Assembly: GCA_030612485.1 (NCBI GenBank)
Contig: JAUWNS010000080.1
Span: 1-9,924 of the forward strand
Length of the DNA stretch: 9,924 nucleotides
Reading direction: 5' to 3'
DNA from: Candidatus Bipolaricaulota bacterium
GTDB lineage: Bacteria > Bipolaricaulota > Bipolaricaulia > UBA7950 > UBA9294
The notes beneath the pieces were generated by a model. That model ran no database searches and was not told where the DNA came from. It was given only the letters and a program-made list of their open reading frames with translations. A program made the position numbers and the translations under genes. Below are positions 1-6,751 of the stretch, piece by piece; positions within the stretch are counted from its first letter, which is position 1, and each line of letters starts with the position of its first letter.

Positions 1-40
1 CTAGTGGGGCCACCGCTTCGTTCAAGCGCTGTCGGCAACA

Positions 41-1660
41 CTACTGCCTTTTCAGAAGTCTGCCGGGGTATCTCCCAGTGTGTTCTCCTTCCTTAATGAC
101 CACATCGCCATTGACGAGCACATACTCGATTCCCTGCGGAAACCGAGAAGGTTGTTGAAAAGTTGCACGGTCTATTACAGTTTTGGGATTGAAGATTACG
201 ATGTCTGCTGCTTGCCCCTCGGCGAACATTCCTCGATCTTTCAACCCAAGTTGACTTGCGGGGAGGCTGGTCATTTTTCGAATCGCTTCGGGCAAGTCCA
301 GGATACCCTTTTCTCTGACGTAGCGACCGAGAACGCGTGGGAAGGCTCCGTAGTACCGTGGATGAGGATGAAGGTGTGCATAGTGTCCCTGGGGGGAGAC
401 AGCCTTGCCGTCGGAAGAGATCATCGTGGCAGGATGCTTCATGATGACCTCTACATCCTCTTCCGACATCGCTGGCACCACCACCTTGACGCTTCCCTCT
501 TGAGTGGTCAACAACTTAAGAATGGCATCGACAGGCTCTCTCTGCCACGTGGTTGCAAGCTCTCCAATTGTCTTGCCGACGTATTCTAGATCGTTCTTCA
601 CTTCGGTCACAATGATCTTTTCGATCTCGATTTCTTCCAGAGGCGATCTCCAGGTCTCTGTCCCGCGCAACATGGCCTGCTTCAGCGAGTCACTGAATTG
701 CTTATCGGATGTACGGCTTAATACCTGATCGACACCTCGGGCACGCCACGCAGGTGGAATGGCATCGATCAGCCCTGAACCATACGCTGTGTAGGGATAT
801 TGATCCCAATGGACATCCACTCCCTCAGCGCGTGCTCTATCAAGACGAGCGAGCAGGTCCGCAGCCCGGCCCCAGTTGCTTTTCCCCTCAAGTTTCAGGT
901 GGGCAATCTGGAGGGAAACCCTGCTTTGATGTGCGATATCGATGACCTCGTCCACCGCAGCAAAGAGTCTCTGCCCCTCATCCCGCATGTGTACTGCCCA
1001 GATCCCGTTGTTCTCTCGAATGACCCCACATAGCTCAATGAGTTCTTCGCGCTTGAAATGGGATTCTGGGATGTAATACAGCCCACTGGACATTCCCCAA
1101 ATACCCTGGCGAAGCTCCTCTTGCAGCAACCTTTTGATGATATCCAACTCCTGAGGCTCCAAGTGCTCTTTCATGCCGGCTGCCGCAACGCGCAAAGGGA
1201 CACCCCCCACCAGGGGAATCAGATTAGAAGAGACGCCTTTCTCAACAAGCTCGTTCATATGGTCCATTTGAGAAAGCCAGTTCCAAATTTCTTTCTCCGC
1301 TGTCGTCATGGTAAAATTGTTCGTCTCGAACAGGCGAAGCAGAGCAGCTTTATGTCTTGCTCGCACTGGCGCGCTGGTAACGCCACAGTTACCAACAACC
1401 TCCGTCGTAACGCCTTGCCTTATCTTGCTCTGCGCGTGCGGTTCGAAGAACAGACTAATATCCGAATGGGAGTGCATATCGATAAACCCTGGAGCGACCA
1501 CTAGGCCAGCGGCATCTATCTCGTTTCCCTCCGTACCTTCCAATCCCCTACCAATCAAGGATATTACCCCATCTGTAATTGCAATATCAGCCGTAAATGG
1601 AGGTTCACCTGCGCCATTGACTATACTACCATTTCGTATTATACAGTCAAATATTGGCAA
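41..1660 (-). CDS. N-acyl-D-amino-acid deacylase (D-aminoacylase family, amidohydrolase superfamily)
   Basis: A 539-residue cytoplasmic hydrolase predicted to remove the acyl group from N-acyl-D-amino acids, giving the free D-amino acid and a carboxylate. The sequence shows the metal-binding HxH in GFIDMHSHSD (His63, His65), the family cysteine in VVGNCG (Cys92), His224 in VHMRDEG, His254 in IAHLK, and the catalytic aspartate in SSDGKA (Asp417). The block HPHPRYYGAFPRVLGRYVRE at 431-450 is characteristic of this family (COG3653), and the length is normal. A C-terminal beta-sandwich segment (GQAADIVIFNP, LVNGDVVIKEGE) completes the fold. The start is TTG at 1660; the frame is open only 9 codons further upstream with no better start, and GGCAGG lies 8 bases before it. 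Only 5 bases separate it from the DppC-like stop, so it is probably translationally coupled as the last gene of the transporter operon. Substrate side chain and acyl group cannot be read from sequence; aspartate-, glutamate- and general-type enzymes share these motifs. Confidence 0.93.
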   Translation of the reverse strand: MPIFDCIIRNGSIVNGAGEPPFTADIAITDGVISLIGRGLEGTEGNEIDAAGLVVAPGFIDMHSHSDISLFFEPHAQSKIRQGVTTEVVGNCGVTSAPVRARHKAALLRLFETNNFTMTTAEKEIWNWLSQMDHMNELVEKGVSSNLIPLVGGVPLRVAAAGMKEHLEPQELDIIKRLLQEELRQGIWGMSSGLYYIPESHFKREELIELCGVIRENNGIWAVHMRDEGQRLFAAVDEVIDIAHQSRVSLQIAHLKLEGKSNWGRAADLLARLDRARAEGVDVHWDQYPYTAYGSGLIDAIPPAWRARGVDQVLSRTSDKQFSDSLKQAMLRGTETWRSPLEEIEIEKIIVTEVKNDLEYVGKTIGELATTWQREPVDAILKLLTTQEGSVKVVVPAMSEEDVEVIMKHPATMISSDGKAVSPQGHYAHLHPHPRYYGAFPRVLGRYVREKGILDLPEAIRKMTSLPASQLGLKDRGMFAEGQAADIVIFNPKTVIDRATFQQPSRFPQGIEYVLVNGDVVIKEGEHTGRYPGRLLKRQ

Positions 1661-1665
1661 TACAT

Positions 1666-2511
1666 CTACCTGCCAATGTGTGAAAGCCTAGGATCAAGCG
1701 CATCGCGAAGACCGTCTCCCATCAGGTTGAATCCTAATACAACGAGCATTATCGCCAGCCCGGGAAAGAGAGTCAGCCAGGGGGCGGCGAGCAGATAGGC
1801 CCGGCCATTACTCAACATGGCTCCCCAACTAGGAGTGGGAGGTTGGGCCCCGAGACCGAGAAAGCTCAATGAGGCCTCTATCAGAATGACTTGACCCATT
1901 CCCAATGACAGCTGCACAAGCAGTGGGGCAAGGCTGTTGGGCAACAGGTGTCGCCAAATTATACGGAGGTTGCTCGCTCCCACCGCCCGCGCCGCTTGCA
2001 CATATTCCTCTTCTCGCAACGCTAGGAACTGGCCCCGGGTTATCCGCGCGTATCCCGCCCAATAGACCACGCCGACCGCGATCATTACACTGTGAAGGCC
2101 GGTCCCCAATATGAACATAATGGCAAGAGCGGCAAGGATGGTAGGGAAGGCCCATGTCAAATCGACCAATCCCTGCACGATGGAATCGAACCACCCGCCG
2201 TAGTAACCCGCGAGTGCACCTAACGGTACCCCAATACCTAGGGCAACGGCCGAGGCAATGAGCGCAATGTTTAGGGAAACCCGGGCACCAAAGATGATCC
2301 GGCTCAGGATAGAACGACCAAATTCATCGGTTCCTAATGTATATTCCCGGCACGGAGGGGTGAGGGCATCTTTCAGCGACAGGGCATTGGGGGGCTGGGG
2401 AGCAAGAAGAGGGGCAAGAAGCGCTATGAGCAAGAAAAGAACAATTATAACACCACCGATAATAGCATTTGTACTTTTAAAAAAGTTAAAGAATAGCTTA
2501 TGCTTCTTCAT
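1666..2511 (-). CDS. DppC-family ABC transporter permease (peptide/nickel type)
   Basis: An inner-membrane subunit of 281 residues of a peptide-type ABC importer, pairing with the DppB-like permease just upstream. After a short basic N-terminus (MKKHKLFFNFFKS) comes a first membrane segment at about 16-38, then the family block LGTDEFGRSILSRIIFGARVSL (59-80). The EAA loop that contacts the ATPase is at about 168-191 (EEYVQAARAVGAS, then RHLLPN). The typical EASLSFLGLGAQPPTPSWGAML (212-233) and C-terminal GDGLRDALDPRL (265-276) follow. These blocks and the length identify the DppC/OppC/NikC group but do not settle the substrate. The start is ATG at 2511, 13 bases after the dppB-like stop, with only a weak TGGAAAA ahead of it, so translation probably depends on coupling. 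Co-transcription with a D-aminoacylase points to N-acyl-D-amino acids or D-residue-containing peptides as cargo (inference). Confidence 0.95.
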   Translation of the reverse strand: MKKHKLFFNFFKSTNAIIGGVIIVLFLLIALLAPLLAPQPPNALSLKDALTPPCREYTLGTDEFGRSILSRIIFGARVSLNIALIASAVALGIGVPLGALAGYYGGWFDSIVQGLVDLTWAFPTILAALAIMFILGTGLHSVMIAVGVVYWAGYARITRGQFLALREEEYVQAARAVGASNLRIIWRHLLPNSLAPLLVQLSLGMGQVILIEASLSFLGLGAQPPTPSWGAMLSNGRAYLLAAPWLTLFPGLAIMLVVLGFNLMGDGLRDALDPRLSHIGR

Positions 2512-2524
2512 TTACAGTTTTCCA

Positions 2525-3448
2525 TCAATAATGCACCTTAGGATTTACGACGGCGTAGAGGATATCCGCGAGGAGGTTCCCCAAGATAACCGTTACTGCC
2601 AGTATGAGAGTGACCCCCTGCACGATGGGAAAATCGCGCATGTAGATCGCGTTCACGAGCAACCGGCCAACGCCGGGCCGGAGAAAGACGATCTCGATTA
2701 CAACGGCTCCGCCGATCAACCAGCCTATCCGCAGGCCCAACAACGTGACAATGGGGATCAATGCATTTCTAAGAGCGTGTTTCGTGATCACAGTTCCGTA
2801 ACGAAGTCCCTTTGCTTTAGCGGTTAGAATGTAATCTTGGTTTATGACCTCAAGCAGGCTCGATCGCGTCATCCGGGCAACTTGTGCCGCCCCACCAAAA
2901 CCGAGCGTCACCGCAGGCAGGACAAGGTACTTGATGCCGCCATATCCGGCGATGGGAAACCAATGAAGCTGTATAGAAAAGAGTGAAATAAGAAGAAAGC
3001 CGAGCCAAAAGCTGGGTATGGATACCCCGGCAATGGCAAGCCCCATGCTGAGGTAGTCGATCACCGTATTTCGTTTAACAGCAGCGAGCATACCCAAGGG
3101 GACGGCACAAAAATAAGACAAAATTAAAGCGCTTCCAGTTAGCTCAAGCGTATTTAGTAATTTTCCTCCCAATAGTTTAGTAACGTCCTCTCGATAAATG
3201 ACGGATTTCCCCAGGTCAAGGTGAAACAGCCGGCCAAGGAAAGAAAAATACTGAATATACAGAGGTTTATCCAAACCTAGCTCAGCCCGCATGCGGTCGT
3301 ATGCCTGCTGCGACGCCATCTCTCCAAGGGCGAGGTGCACAGGGTCCCCTGGTACGAGGTGGAGGATCGAGAAAACGATGATCGTCACTGCCAGAAGAAC
3401 CGGGAGCATCATGAGAATCCGTTTAAGAATATATTGATAGATACTCAA
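2525..3448 (-). CDS. DppB-family ABC transporter permease (peptide/nickel type)
   Basis: An inner-membrane permease of 307 residues, partner of the DppC-like subunit. The N-terminus YILKRILMMLPVLLAVTIIVF is the classic first membrane span, followed by HLVPGDPVHLALG (30-42), LGLDKPLYIQYFSFLGRLFHLDLGKS (57-82) and SIPSFWLGFLLI (143-154). The EAA loop is at about 204-233 (QDYILTAKAKGLRYGTVI, then HALRNALIPIV). The last block, EIVFLRPGVGRLLVNAI, is also family-typical. Length matches DppB/OppB/GsiC proteins. The start is TTG at 3448, chosen because the family N-terminus begins there; a strong AAAGGAGG lies about 12 bases upstream and a second AAGG about 6 bases upstream. It is separated from the binding-protein gene by 131 bases containing a strong hairpin, so its expression is probably lower than that of the binding protein. 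Substrate is not determined by this subunit alone. Confidence 0.95.
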   Translation of the reverse strand: MSIYQYILKRILMMLPVLLAVTIIVFSILHLVPGDPVHLALGEMASQQAYDRMRAELGLDKPLYIQYFSFLGRLFHLDLGKSVIYREDVTKLLGGKLLNTLELTGSALILSYFCAVPLGMLAAVKRNTVIDYLSMGLAIAGVSIPSFWLGFLLISLFSIQLHWFPIAGYGGIKYLVLPAVTLGFGGAAQVARMTRSSLLEVINQDYILTAKAKGLRYGTVITKHALRNALIPIVTLLGLRIGWLIGGAVVIEIVFLRPGVGRLLVNAIYMRDFPIVQGVTLILAVTVILGNLLADILYAVVNPKVHY

Positions 3449-3527
3449 GCCTGACCTTCGCCTCCTTTCCTCCCCACACGGGACGATCTGTCTGAGACTG
3501 CTCTAAACTGATCGGTGATACAAACAT

Positions 3528-3570
3528 AGAGAGGGGATAGGTGCCCCATGGCGTATGTTATCCCCTCTCT
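3528..3570 (-). terminator. Strong intra-operon hairpin after the binding-protein gene (partial terminator or mRNA-protecting stem)
   Basis: Perfect 12-bp inverted repeat AGAGAGGGGATA / TATCCCCTCTCT with a 19-base loop, seen directly. In the minus-strand transcript it begins 9 bases after the stop codon of the binding protein. The following bases (ATGTTTGTATC) are only weakly U-rich, so a leaky terminator or a 3' stem blocking exonucleases fits better than a full stop. Such stems commonly raise binding-protein mRNA over permease mRNA in ABC operons (known pattern; inferred here). Confidence 0.7.
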
Positions 3571-3579
3571 TATTACGCG

Positions 3580-5166
3580 TTACTTCCTATAGAGGTCGAG
3601 TATATAAACGTGGTCCAGCGTCGCGTTGTAGCCGCCGAGATCAGCCCTATAGGCCCTGACCTGAGCTGGATAGAAGATGGGAACCCATGCGGATTGGTCG
3701 AGCAGGTACTCGTGCACCAACCTATACACAAAGGTCCTGTCTTCGAGCGTGGGCATCGCCTCCGCCTTCACAAACAAGAAATCGAGGAGCGAATTATCAG
3801 TCCTCGTCTTATTCGTTCCTCTAGCGATTCGCTTGCTGTTGTAGAACCACTCTAGGATGTCCATATCGTCCCAACCGTAAAGCCGGATAAACGCTTGCTG
3901 CTCTCCGGTCTTGAACATGTCGCCATAGGAGCCAGAATCGAATTGCTGAATCGTCGCTTTGATTCCGACCGCTGCCATTTCACTCTGCAGGACGGTGGCG
4001 ATCTGTACCCGGTCCGTTATTGATTCCGTCCATAGGATGATCGCGAATTGCTGTCCGTCCTTTTCTAGAATGCCATCCGCGTTCTTTGTCCACCCCGCGT
4101 CAGCCAACAGGGTGTTGGCCTTCTGTAGATCATAGGTATAGGGGCTTTCCACCTGCGGTTGCACGTTGGGGGTGAGGAAGTTATAAGCTGGCAGTCCGGC
4201 ACCGTGGAACACATTCTCGGTGATGGACTCTCTGTCCACGATGTAACTCATCGCCTGCCGTACCCGCACATCATCAAACGGTGGTTTTGTTACGTTCAGC
4301 CCCATGTATATGAGCCGTTTTCCAGAAGTAATGCTAACGGTTACATTCGGGTCTGCCTTAAAGGCGGATATAGCGGTGGCATCCACCTCGTTGACGACAT
4401 CCACCTCACCCGCTTGGAGGAGCATCGTCTTTGTGACAGCCTCGGGAATAAATTTGTAGATCACCGTCTGGAAATAAGCGGGCCCCTGGTTTGACATCCA
4501 GGACGGTCCCCAGGTGTAGTCCGGGTTCCTCTCGAGGGTGATATGATCCCCTTTTACCCACTCCTTGAAGATGTACGGCCCCGACCCCACGACCGTGGTT
4601 ACCCCGTAATCCTCTCCATATTTCTCGACCGCGGTGGGACTGTTGATCCCTGAGAAACTATTGCTCACATTATAGAGCAGATTTGGAAAAGGATTCTTGA
4701 GGATGAGCTGTAACGTCACGGGATCGACCGCGACCGCGTCCTTGACCGCTGAGTAGAGGTACGATGATGCTCCACCGTCGCGCATGGTTTCAATGTTCCA
4801 GGCAACCGCTTCGGCATCGCAGGGTGTACCATCGTGGAACATGACCCCGGGCTTCAGGGTAAAGGTCCAAACTAAACCGTCCGCGCTAACTTCCCACGAC
4901 TGTGCGATGTCGTCACGGTAGCTCAACTCGGCATCACGAGAGACTAGTTTGTTAAGTATGTCTTCGAGTGGCTCTGTGGTCCATGTAGTAGTGAACGTGC
5001 TCAGAGTTGGTGGACTTGTAGTTTCGGCAACGACTAGCGTCGTGCTATTTGCTTCTTTGGTGGCGCGATTGGCATCCTGAGCGACCGCGAGAAATGCCGT
5101 AAATACCAACAGGATTCCTACTAGTAGCAACCCCCACCCTATTCCCTTACTTCTTTTGCGCAGCAT
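3580..5166 (-). CDS. Family-5 extracellular solute-binding protein (dipeptide/oligopeptide type)
   Basis: A 528-residue binding protein of the SBP_bac_5 family, the substrate receptor for the two downstream permeases. Residues 1-29 form a signal peptide: basic MLRKRSKGIG, hydrophobic WGLLLVGILLVFTAFL, then AVA before Gln30. There is no lipobox cysteine, so it is probably free in the periplasm. Family blocks are WTFTLKPGVMFHDGTPCDAEAV (100-121), GSGPYIFKEW (194-203), LERNPDYTWG (211-220), PPFDDVRVRQAMSYIVDRE (295-313) and the C-terminal WVPIFYPAQVRAYR. The start is ATG at 5166, preceded by a strong AAGGAGG at 5174-5180 with 7-base spacing. Regulator and binding-protein genes lie in the same direction 116 bases apart. 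The ligand cannot be read from sequence; the linked D-aminoacylase makes N-acyl-D-amino acids or D-amino-acid peptides the best guess. Confidence 0.95.
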   Translation of the reverse strand: MLRKRSKGIGWGLLLVGILLVFTAFLAVAQDANRATKEANSTTLVVAETTSPPTLSTFTTTWTTEPLEDILNKLVSRDAELSYRDDIAQSWEVSADGLVWTFTLKPGVMFHDGTPCDAEAVAWNIETMRDGGASSYLYSAVKDAVAVDPVTLQLILKNPFPNLLYNVSNSFSGINSPTAVEKYGEDYGVTTVVGSGPYIFKEWVKGDHITLERNPDYTWGPSWMSNQGPAYFQTVIYKFIPEAVTKTMLLQAGEVDVVNEVDATAISAFKADPNVTVSITSGKRLIYMGLNVTKPPFDDVRVRQAMSYIVDRESITENVFHGAGLPAYNFLTPNVQPQVESPYTYDLQKANTLLADAGWTKNADGILEKDGQQFAIILWTESITDRVQIATVLQSEMAAVGIKATIQQFDSGSYGDMFKTGEQQAFIRLYGWDDMDILEWFYNSKRIARGTNKTRTDNSLLDFLFVKAEAMPTLEDRTFVYRLVHEYLLDQSAWVPIFYPAQVRAYRADLGGYNATLDHVYILDLYRK

Positions 5167-5232
5167 TTTCTTACCTCCTTGACAAGACTTCGAGCTGCCA
5201 CAGATACTTAAACTGCACTATTGGTGTTTAGC

Positions 5233-5286
5233 TCTATATCATATATCACCTCCACTAAAAACAGAATGCATAAATATCTATATCAT
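5233..5286. repeat. Ten-base direct repeat TCTATATCAT in the transporter-operon leader
   Basis: TCTATATCAT occurs at 5233-5242 and again at 5277-5286, 44 bases apart, about four helical turns. A shortened form, TCTATCAT, is at 6028-6035 beside the regulator's promoter, and both 5277 and 6028 copies continue into ATTG. The recurrence upstream of regulator and transporter makes it a candidate binding motif for the GntR-type regulator, but the right-hand copy overlaps the regulator's stop codon and AT-rich words recur by chance. Confidence 0.3.
5234..5253 (-). promoter_or_regulatory. Strong Shine-Dalgarno followed by a two-codon mini-ORF (ATG ATA TAG)
   Basis: On the minus strand GGAGGTGAT (5253-5245), a near-perfect match to the 16S anti-Shine-Dalgarno, is followed after 6 bases from GGAGG by ATG ATA TAG (5242-5234). 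It lies in the leader between the regulator and the binding-protein gene. Read literally it is a minigene encoding Met-Ile. It could be a leader element, a ribosome stand-by site, or the relic start of a lost gene. The overlapping TATGAT (5243-5238) could instead be a -10 box for the transporter operon, although I see no good -35 at the right distance; in that case a transcript from that promoter would lack the mini-ORF. Confidence 0.35.
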
Positions 5287-6035
5287 TGTTCTTTTTCTGC
5301 GTCACGAATCTGCTGTTCCAGCTCACGAAAAGATCGGTGAACATATTCCTGTGTTATTTGTTGTGCAAGGTGCCCATCCCTTCTCTCTAAACTTTCCAGA
5401 AGCCGCGTGTGATCCTCCAGATCGAGCACAGATCCCTCAATCCGTTTCCGGTGCGCCTGCTCCACGTTCCAGAAGCGACCGTACACCATGTAAGGATCTA
5501 TCAATACCCATAGCTGCTCTAAGACGCGAATCAGGTGACTCCGTCCGCTGGCACGGATGGCCACCCAGTGAAATTGCCGGTTAGCCGCGCGGGCTATGTC
5601 AGTGGACTGTGAATCTGTGCTGACCACCGTATCCGGCAATAACTCCCGCATTTGCGCCAATCCCTGTTGGGAGATCTGAGAGGCGGCTAATTCATTGGCC
5701 AAACCCTCCAACAAGGCTCGCATAGCGTATATGTCTCGCAGATCCTCGACCGATATGGTGACTGCCTTAACCCCTTTATGAGGGACATGCACCGCCAACC
5801 CCTCGGAGACCAACCGGTTCAGTGCCTCGCGCACCGTTGCCTGGCTCACTCCCAGTTTCTGGGCGAGGGTATCTTGGCGGAGCCACTCACCTGGTTTTAC
5901 TTGTCCTGCCGAAATACCATCACGAATGGATTTATAGGTTATTTTCGATAAAAGAGGCGCGCGCACACATTGAAGATCAGAACAATCTGCGACATCCGTA
6001 CGCTCTGAATCCATTGACCCGTTATTATCTATCAT
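5283..6035 (-). CDS. GntR-family transcriptional regulator, FadR/FCD subfamily
   Basis: A DNA-binding regulator of about 250 residues from the ATG at 6035. Residues 25-90 form the GntR winged helix (ITYKSIRDGISAGQVKPGEWL, then LAQKLGVSQATVREALNRLVSEGL and the wing HVPHKGVKAV). The rest is an all-helical FCD ligand domain (DLRDIYAMRALLEGLANELA onward). Possible FCD metal ligands are Asn152 and His156 (ANRQFHWVA), His209 (EDHTRLLESL) and His233 (EYVHRSF). The frame is open to a TTG at 6077, but that TTG is the -35 box of a near-consensus promoter whose start point is near 6042. Translation must therefore begin at ATG 6035, almost leaderless, or at ATG 6014 (243 residues); neither has a clear Shine-Dalgarno. 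It lies immediately upstream of, and in the same direction as, the transporter and deacylase genes, so it is their probable repressor, with a substrate or product as effector (inference). Confidence 0.88.
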   Translation of the reverse strand: MIDNNGSMDSERTDVADCSDLQCVRAPLLSKITYKSIRDGISAGQVKPGEWLRQDTLAQKLGVSQATVREALNRLVSEGLAVHVPHKGVKAVTISVEDLRDIYAMRALLEGLANELAASQISQQGLAQMRELLPDTVVSTDSQSTDIARAANRQFHWVAIRASGRSHLIRVLEQLWVLIDPYMVYGRFWNVEQAHRKRIEGSVLDLEDHTRLLESLERRDGHLAQQITQEYVHRSFRELEQQIRDAEKEQ

Positions 6036-6038
6036 TGG

Positions 6039-6048
6039 TAATCGATTA
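6039..6048. promoter_or_regulatory. Perfect palindrome TAATCGATTA at the regulator's transcription start
   Basis: A 10-bp perfect palindrome directly downstream of the -10 box and over the predicted start point. Its position suits an autoregulatory operator for the GntR-type protein. It is short and AT-rich, so chance is possible. Confidence 0.3.
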
Positions 6049-6077
6049 TTTATAACACGAACAAGCACGACTGTCAA
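6049..6077 (-). promoter_or_regulatory. Sigma-70-type promoter of the GntR-type regulator
   Basis: On the minus strand TTGACA (6077-6072) and TATAAA (6054-6049) are separated by exactly 17 bases. The -35 is a perfect match and the -10 matches five of six. Initiation is expected near 6042. This sets an upper limit on where the regulator's coding region can begin. Confidence 0.8.
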
Positions 6078-6301
6078 CCTGAATTCGTTGAATGGCGGGT
6101 GCTGATCACTACGTTTTCGCAGGCAGAATGCTAAACTCCGCGGTGTGAGCGTCCAATGTAGACGTTCCCCCAGGAGGTGAGGCTCGCGGGGTATCCGTCC
6201 TCGGAGAGGTTGAGCAAGGGGAAACAGGGCAATATACTCTGTGCAAAGCTCTACGAAGTTTGGTTCCTCACGGTTAAGGCAAGGTAACCCAGAGAAAGAG
6301 T

Positions 6302-6319
6302 CGAGAGATGAGTCTCTCG
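6302..6319. repeat. Short perfect stem-loop CGAGAGA-TGAG-TCTCTCG
   Basis: A 7-bp perfect stem with a TGAG loop, at the left edge of the repeat island; its right arm overlaps the first repeat copy. No T-run follows on either strand, so it is unlikely to be a terminator. Confidence 0.6.
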
Positions 6320-6344
6320 CTGAGCCGCAGAGAACAGCGGAAGA
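6313..6344 (+). repeat. Periodic repeat, copy 1 (most degenerate)
   Basis: CTCTCGCTGAGCCGCAGAGA and following bases align with copy 3 (CTCTCGCAAAGACGCAAAGA) with scattered substitutions. It is the left arm of the first inverted pair. A still weaker relative may lie at 6267-6299. Confidence 0.5.
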
Positions 6345-6402
6345 CAGGGCCTGAGAAGCGAAGTGCGGGACAAACCAAGAACAAGAGTGATGTTAAGCTG
6401 TA

Positions 6403-6432
6403 CCCCTTGGCGATCTTTGCGGCTTGAGTGAG
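6403..6432 (-). repeat. Periodic repeat, copy 2 (inverted)
   Basis: The minus strand reads AAGCCGCAAAGATCGCCAAG, close to the core of copy 3. It is the right arm of the first inverted pair, about 58 bases beyond copy 1. Confidence 0.65.
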
Positions 6433-6463
6433 TGCAATGAACGGGCGAGAGAAAAAGCTTGTA

Positions 6464-6496
6464 CCTCTCGCAAAGACGCAAAGACGCCAAGAGGAG
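6464..6496 (+). repeat. Periodic repeat, copy 3 (clearest)
   Basis: CTCTCGCAAAGACGCAAAGA followed by CGCCAAGAGG shows an 8-9 base period of the form CGCAAAGA. It lies 151 bases to the right of copy 1 and is the left arm of the second inverted pair. Similar short GCAAAGACGC-type repeats are scattered in intergenic DNA of many environmental bacteria (general knowledge); their function is unknown. Confidence 0.75.
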
Positions 6497-6554
6497 CAAA
6501 AAACCAGGGAAAGAAGAGGAGAAGAAATCACAGCACGTAGAGATAGAAACGAGA

Positions 6555-6590
6555 TTTTCTCTGCGATCTTAGCGTCTTGGTGAGAGAAAG
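6555..6590 (-). repeat. Periodic repeat, copy 4 (inverted)
   Basis: The minus strand reads CTCTCACCAAGACGCTAAGA then TCGCAGAGA, matching copy 3 at most positions. It is the right arm of the second inverted pair, about 58 bases beyond copy 3 and about 152 bases from copy 2. Confidence 0.7.
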
Positions 6591-6751
6591 GGAATACGGT
6601 TCTTCTGCCTGGGCGGCAGACAGGTCACGGTAATTATGCTTTGGTTTTTATCGCACAGGAGTATCTCGAGAGGGGTGCCTCTTATAACCACCCCGTACCT
6701 TGCCTGGAGTGTGAGGACCCCGAAGTTTAATGATTGCTTGAAAGGAGTAAG

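Larger units (their letters stand above)
6078..6751. other. Gene-free divergent region with degenerate repeats
   Basis: I see no credible coding region in these 674 bases on either strand. The left third (6078-6260) shows no recognisable element. The stretch 6302-6590 holds four copies of a periodic motif listed separately. The right part (6591-6751) should carry the racemase promoter; TATAAC at 6683-6688 is a possible -10 box but has no good -35 partner. Confidence 0.6.

Noticed and set aside
14..28. Small hairpin CGCTT-CGTTC-AAGCG after the deacylase stop
   Set aside because: Only five pairs and no T-run on the minus strand, so not supported as a terminator.
6401..6590. Possible CRISPR-like array or tRNA/rRNA fragment in the repeat island
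   Set aside because: Copies alternate in orientation, differ in sequence, and have no regular unique spacers; no tRNA fold or rRNA signature is visible.
6734..6751. Upstream in-frame TTG start for the alanine racemase
   Set aside because: The Shine-Dalgarno AAAGGAG (6741-6747) lies inside that extension and is correctly placed for ATG 6752; the extra six residues read through the ribosome binding site.
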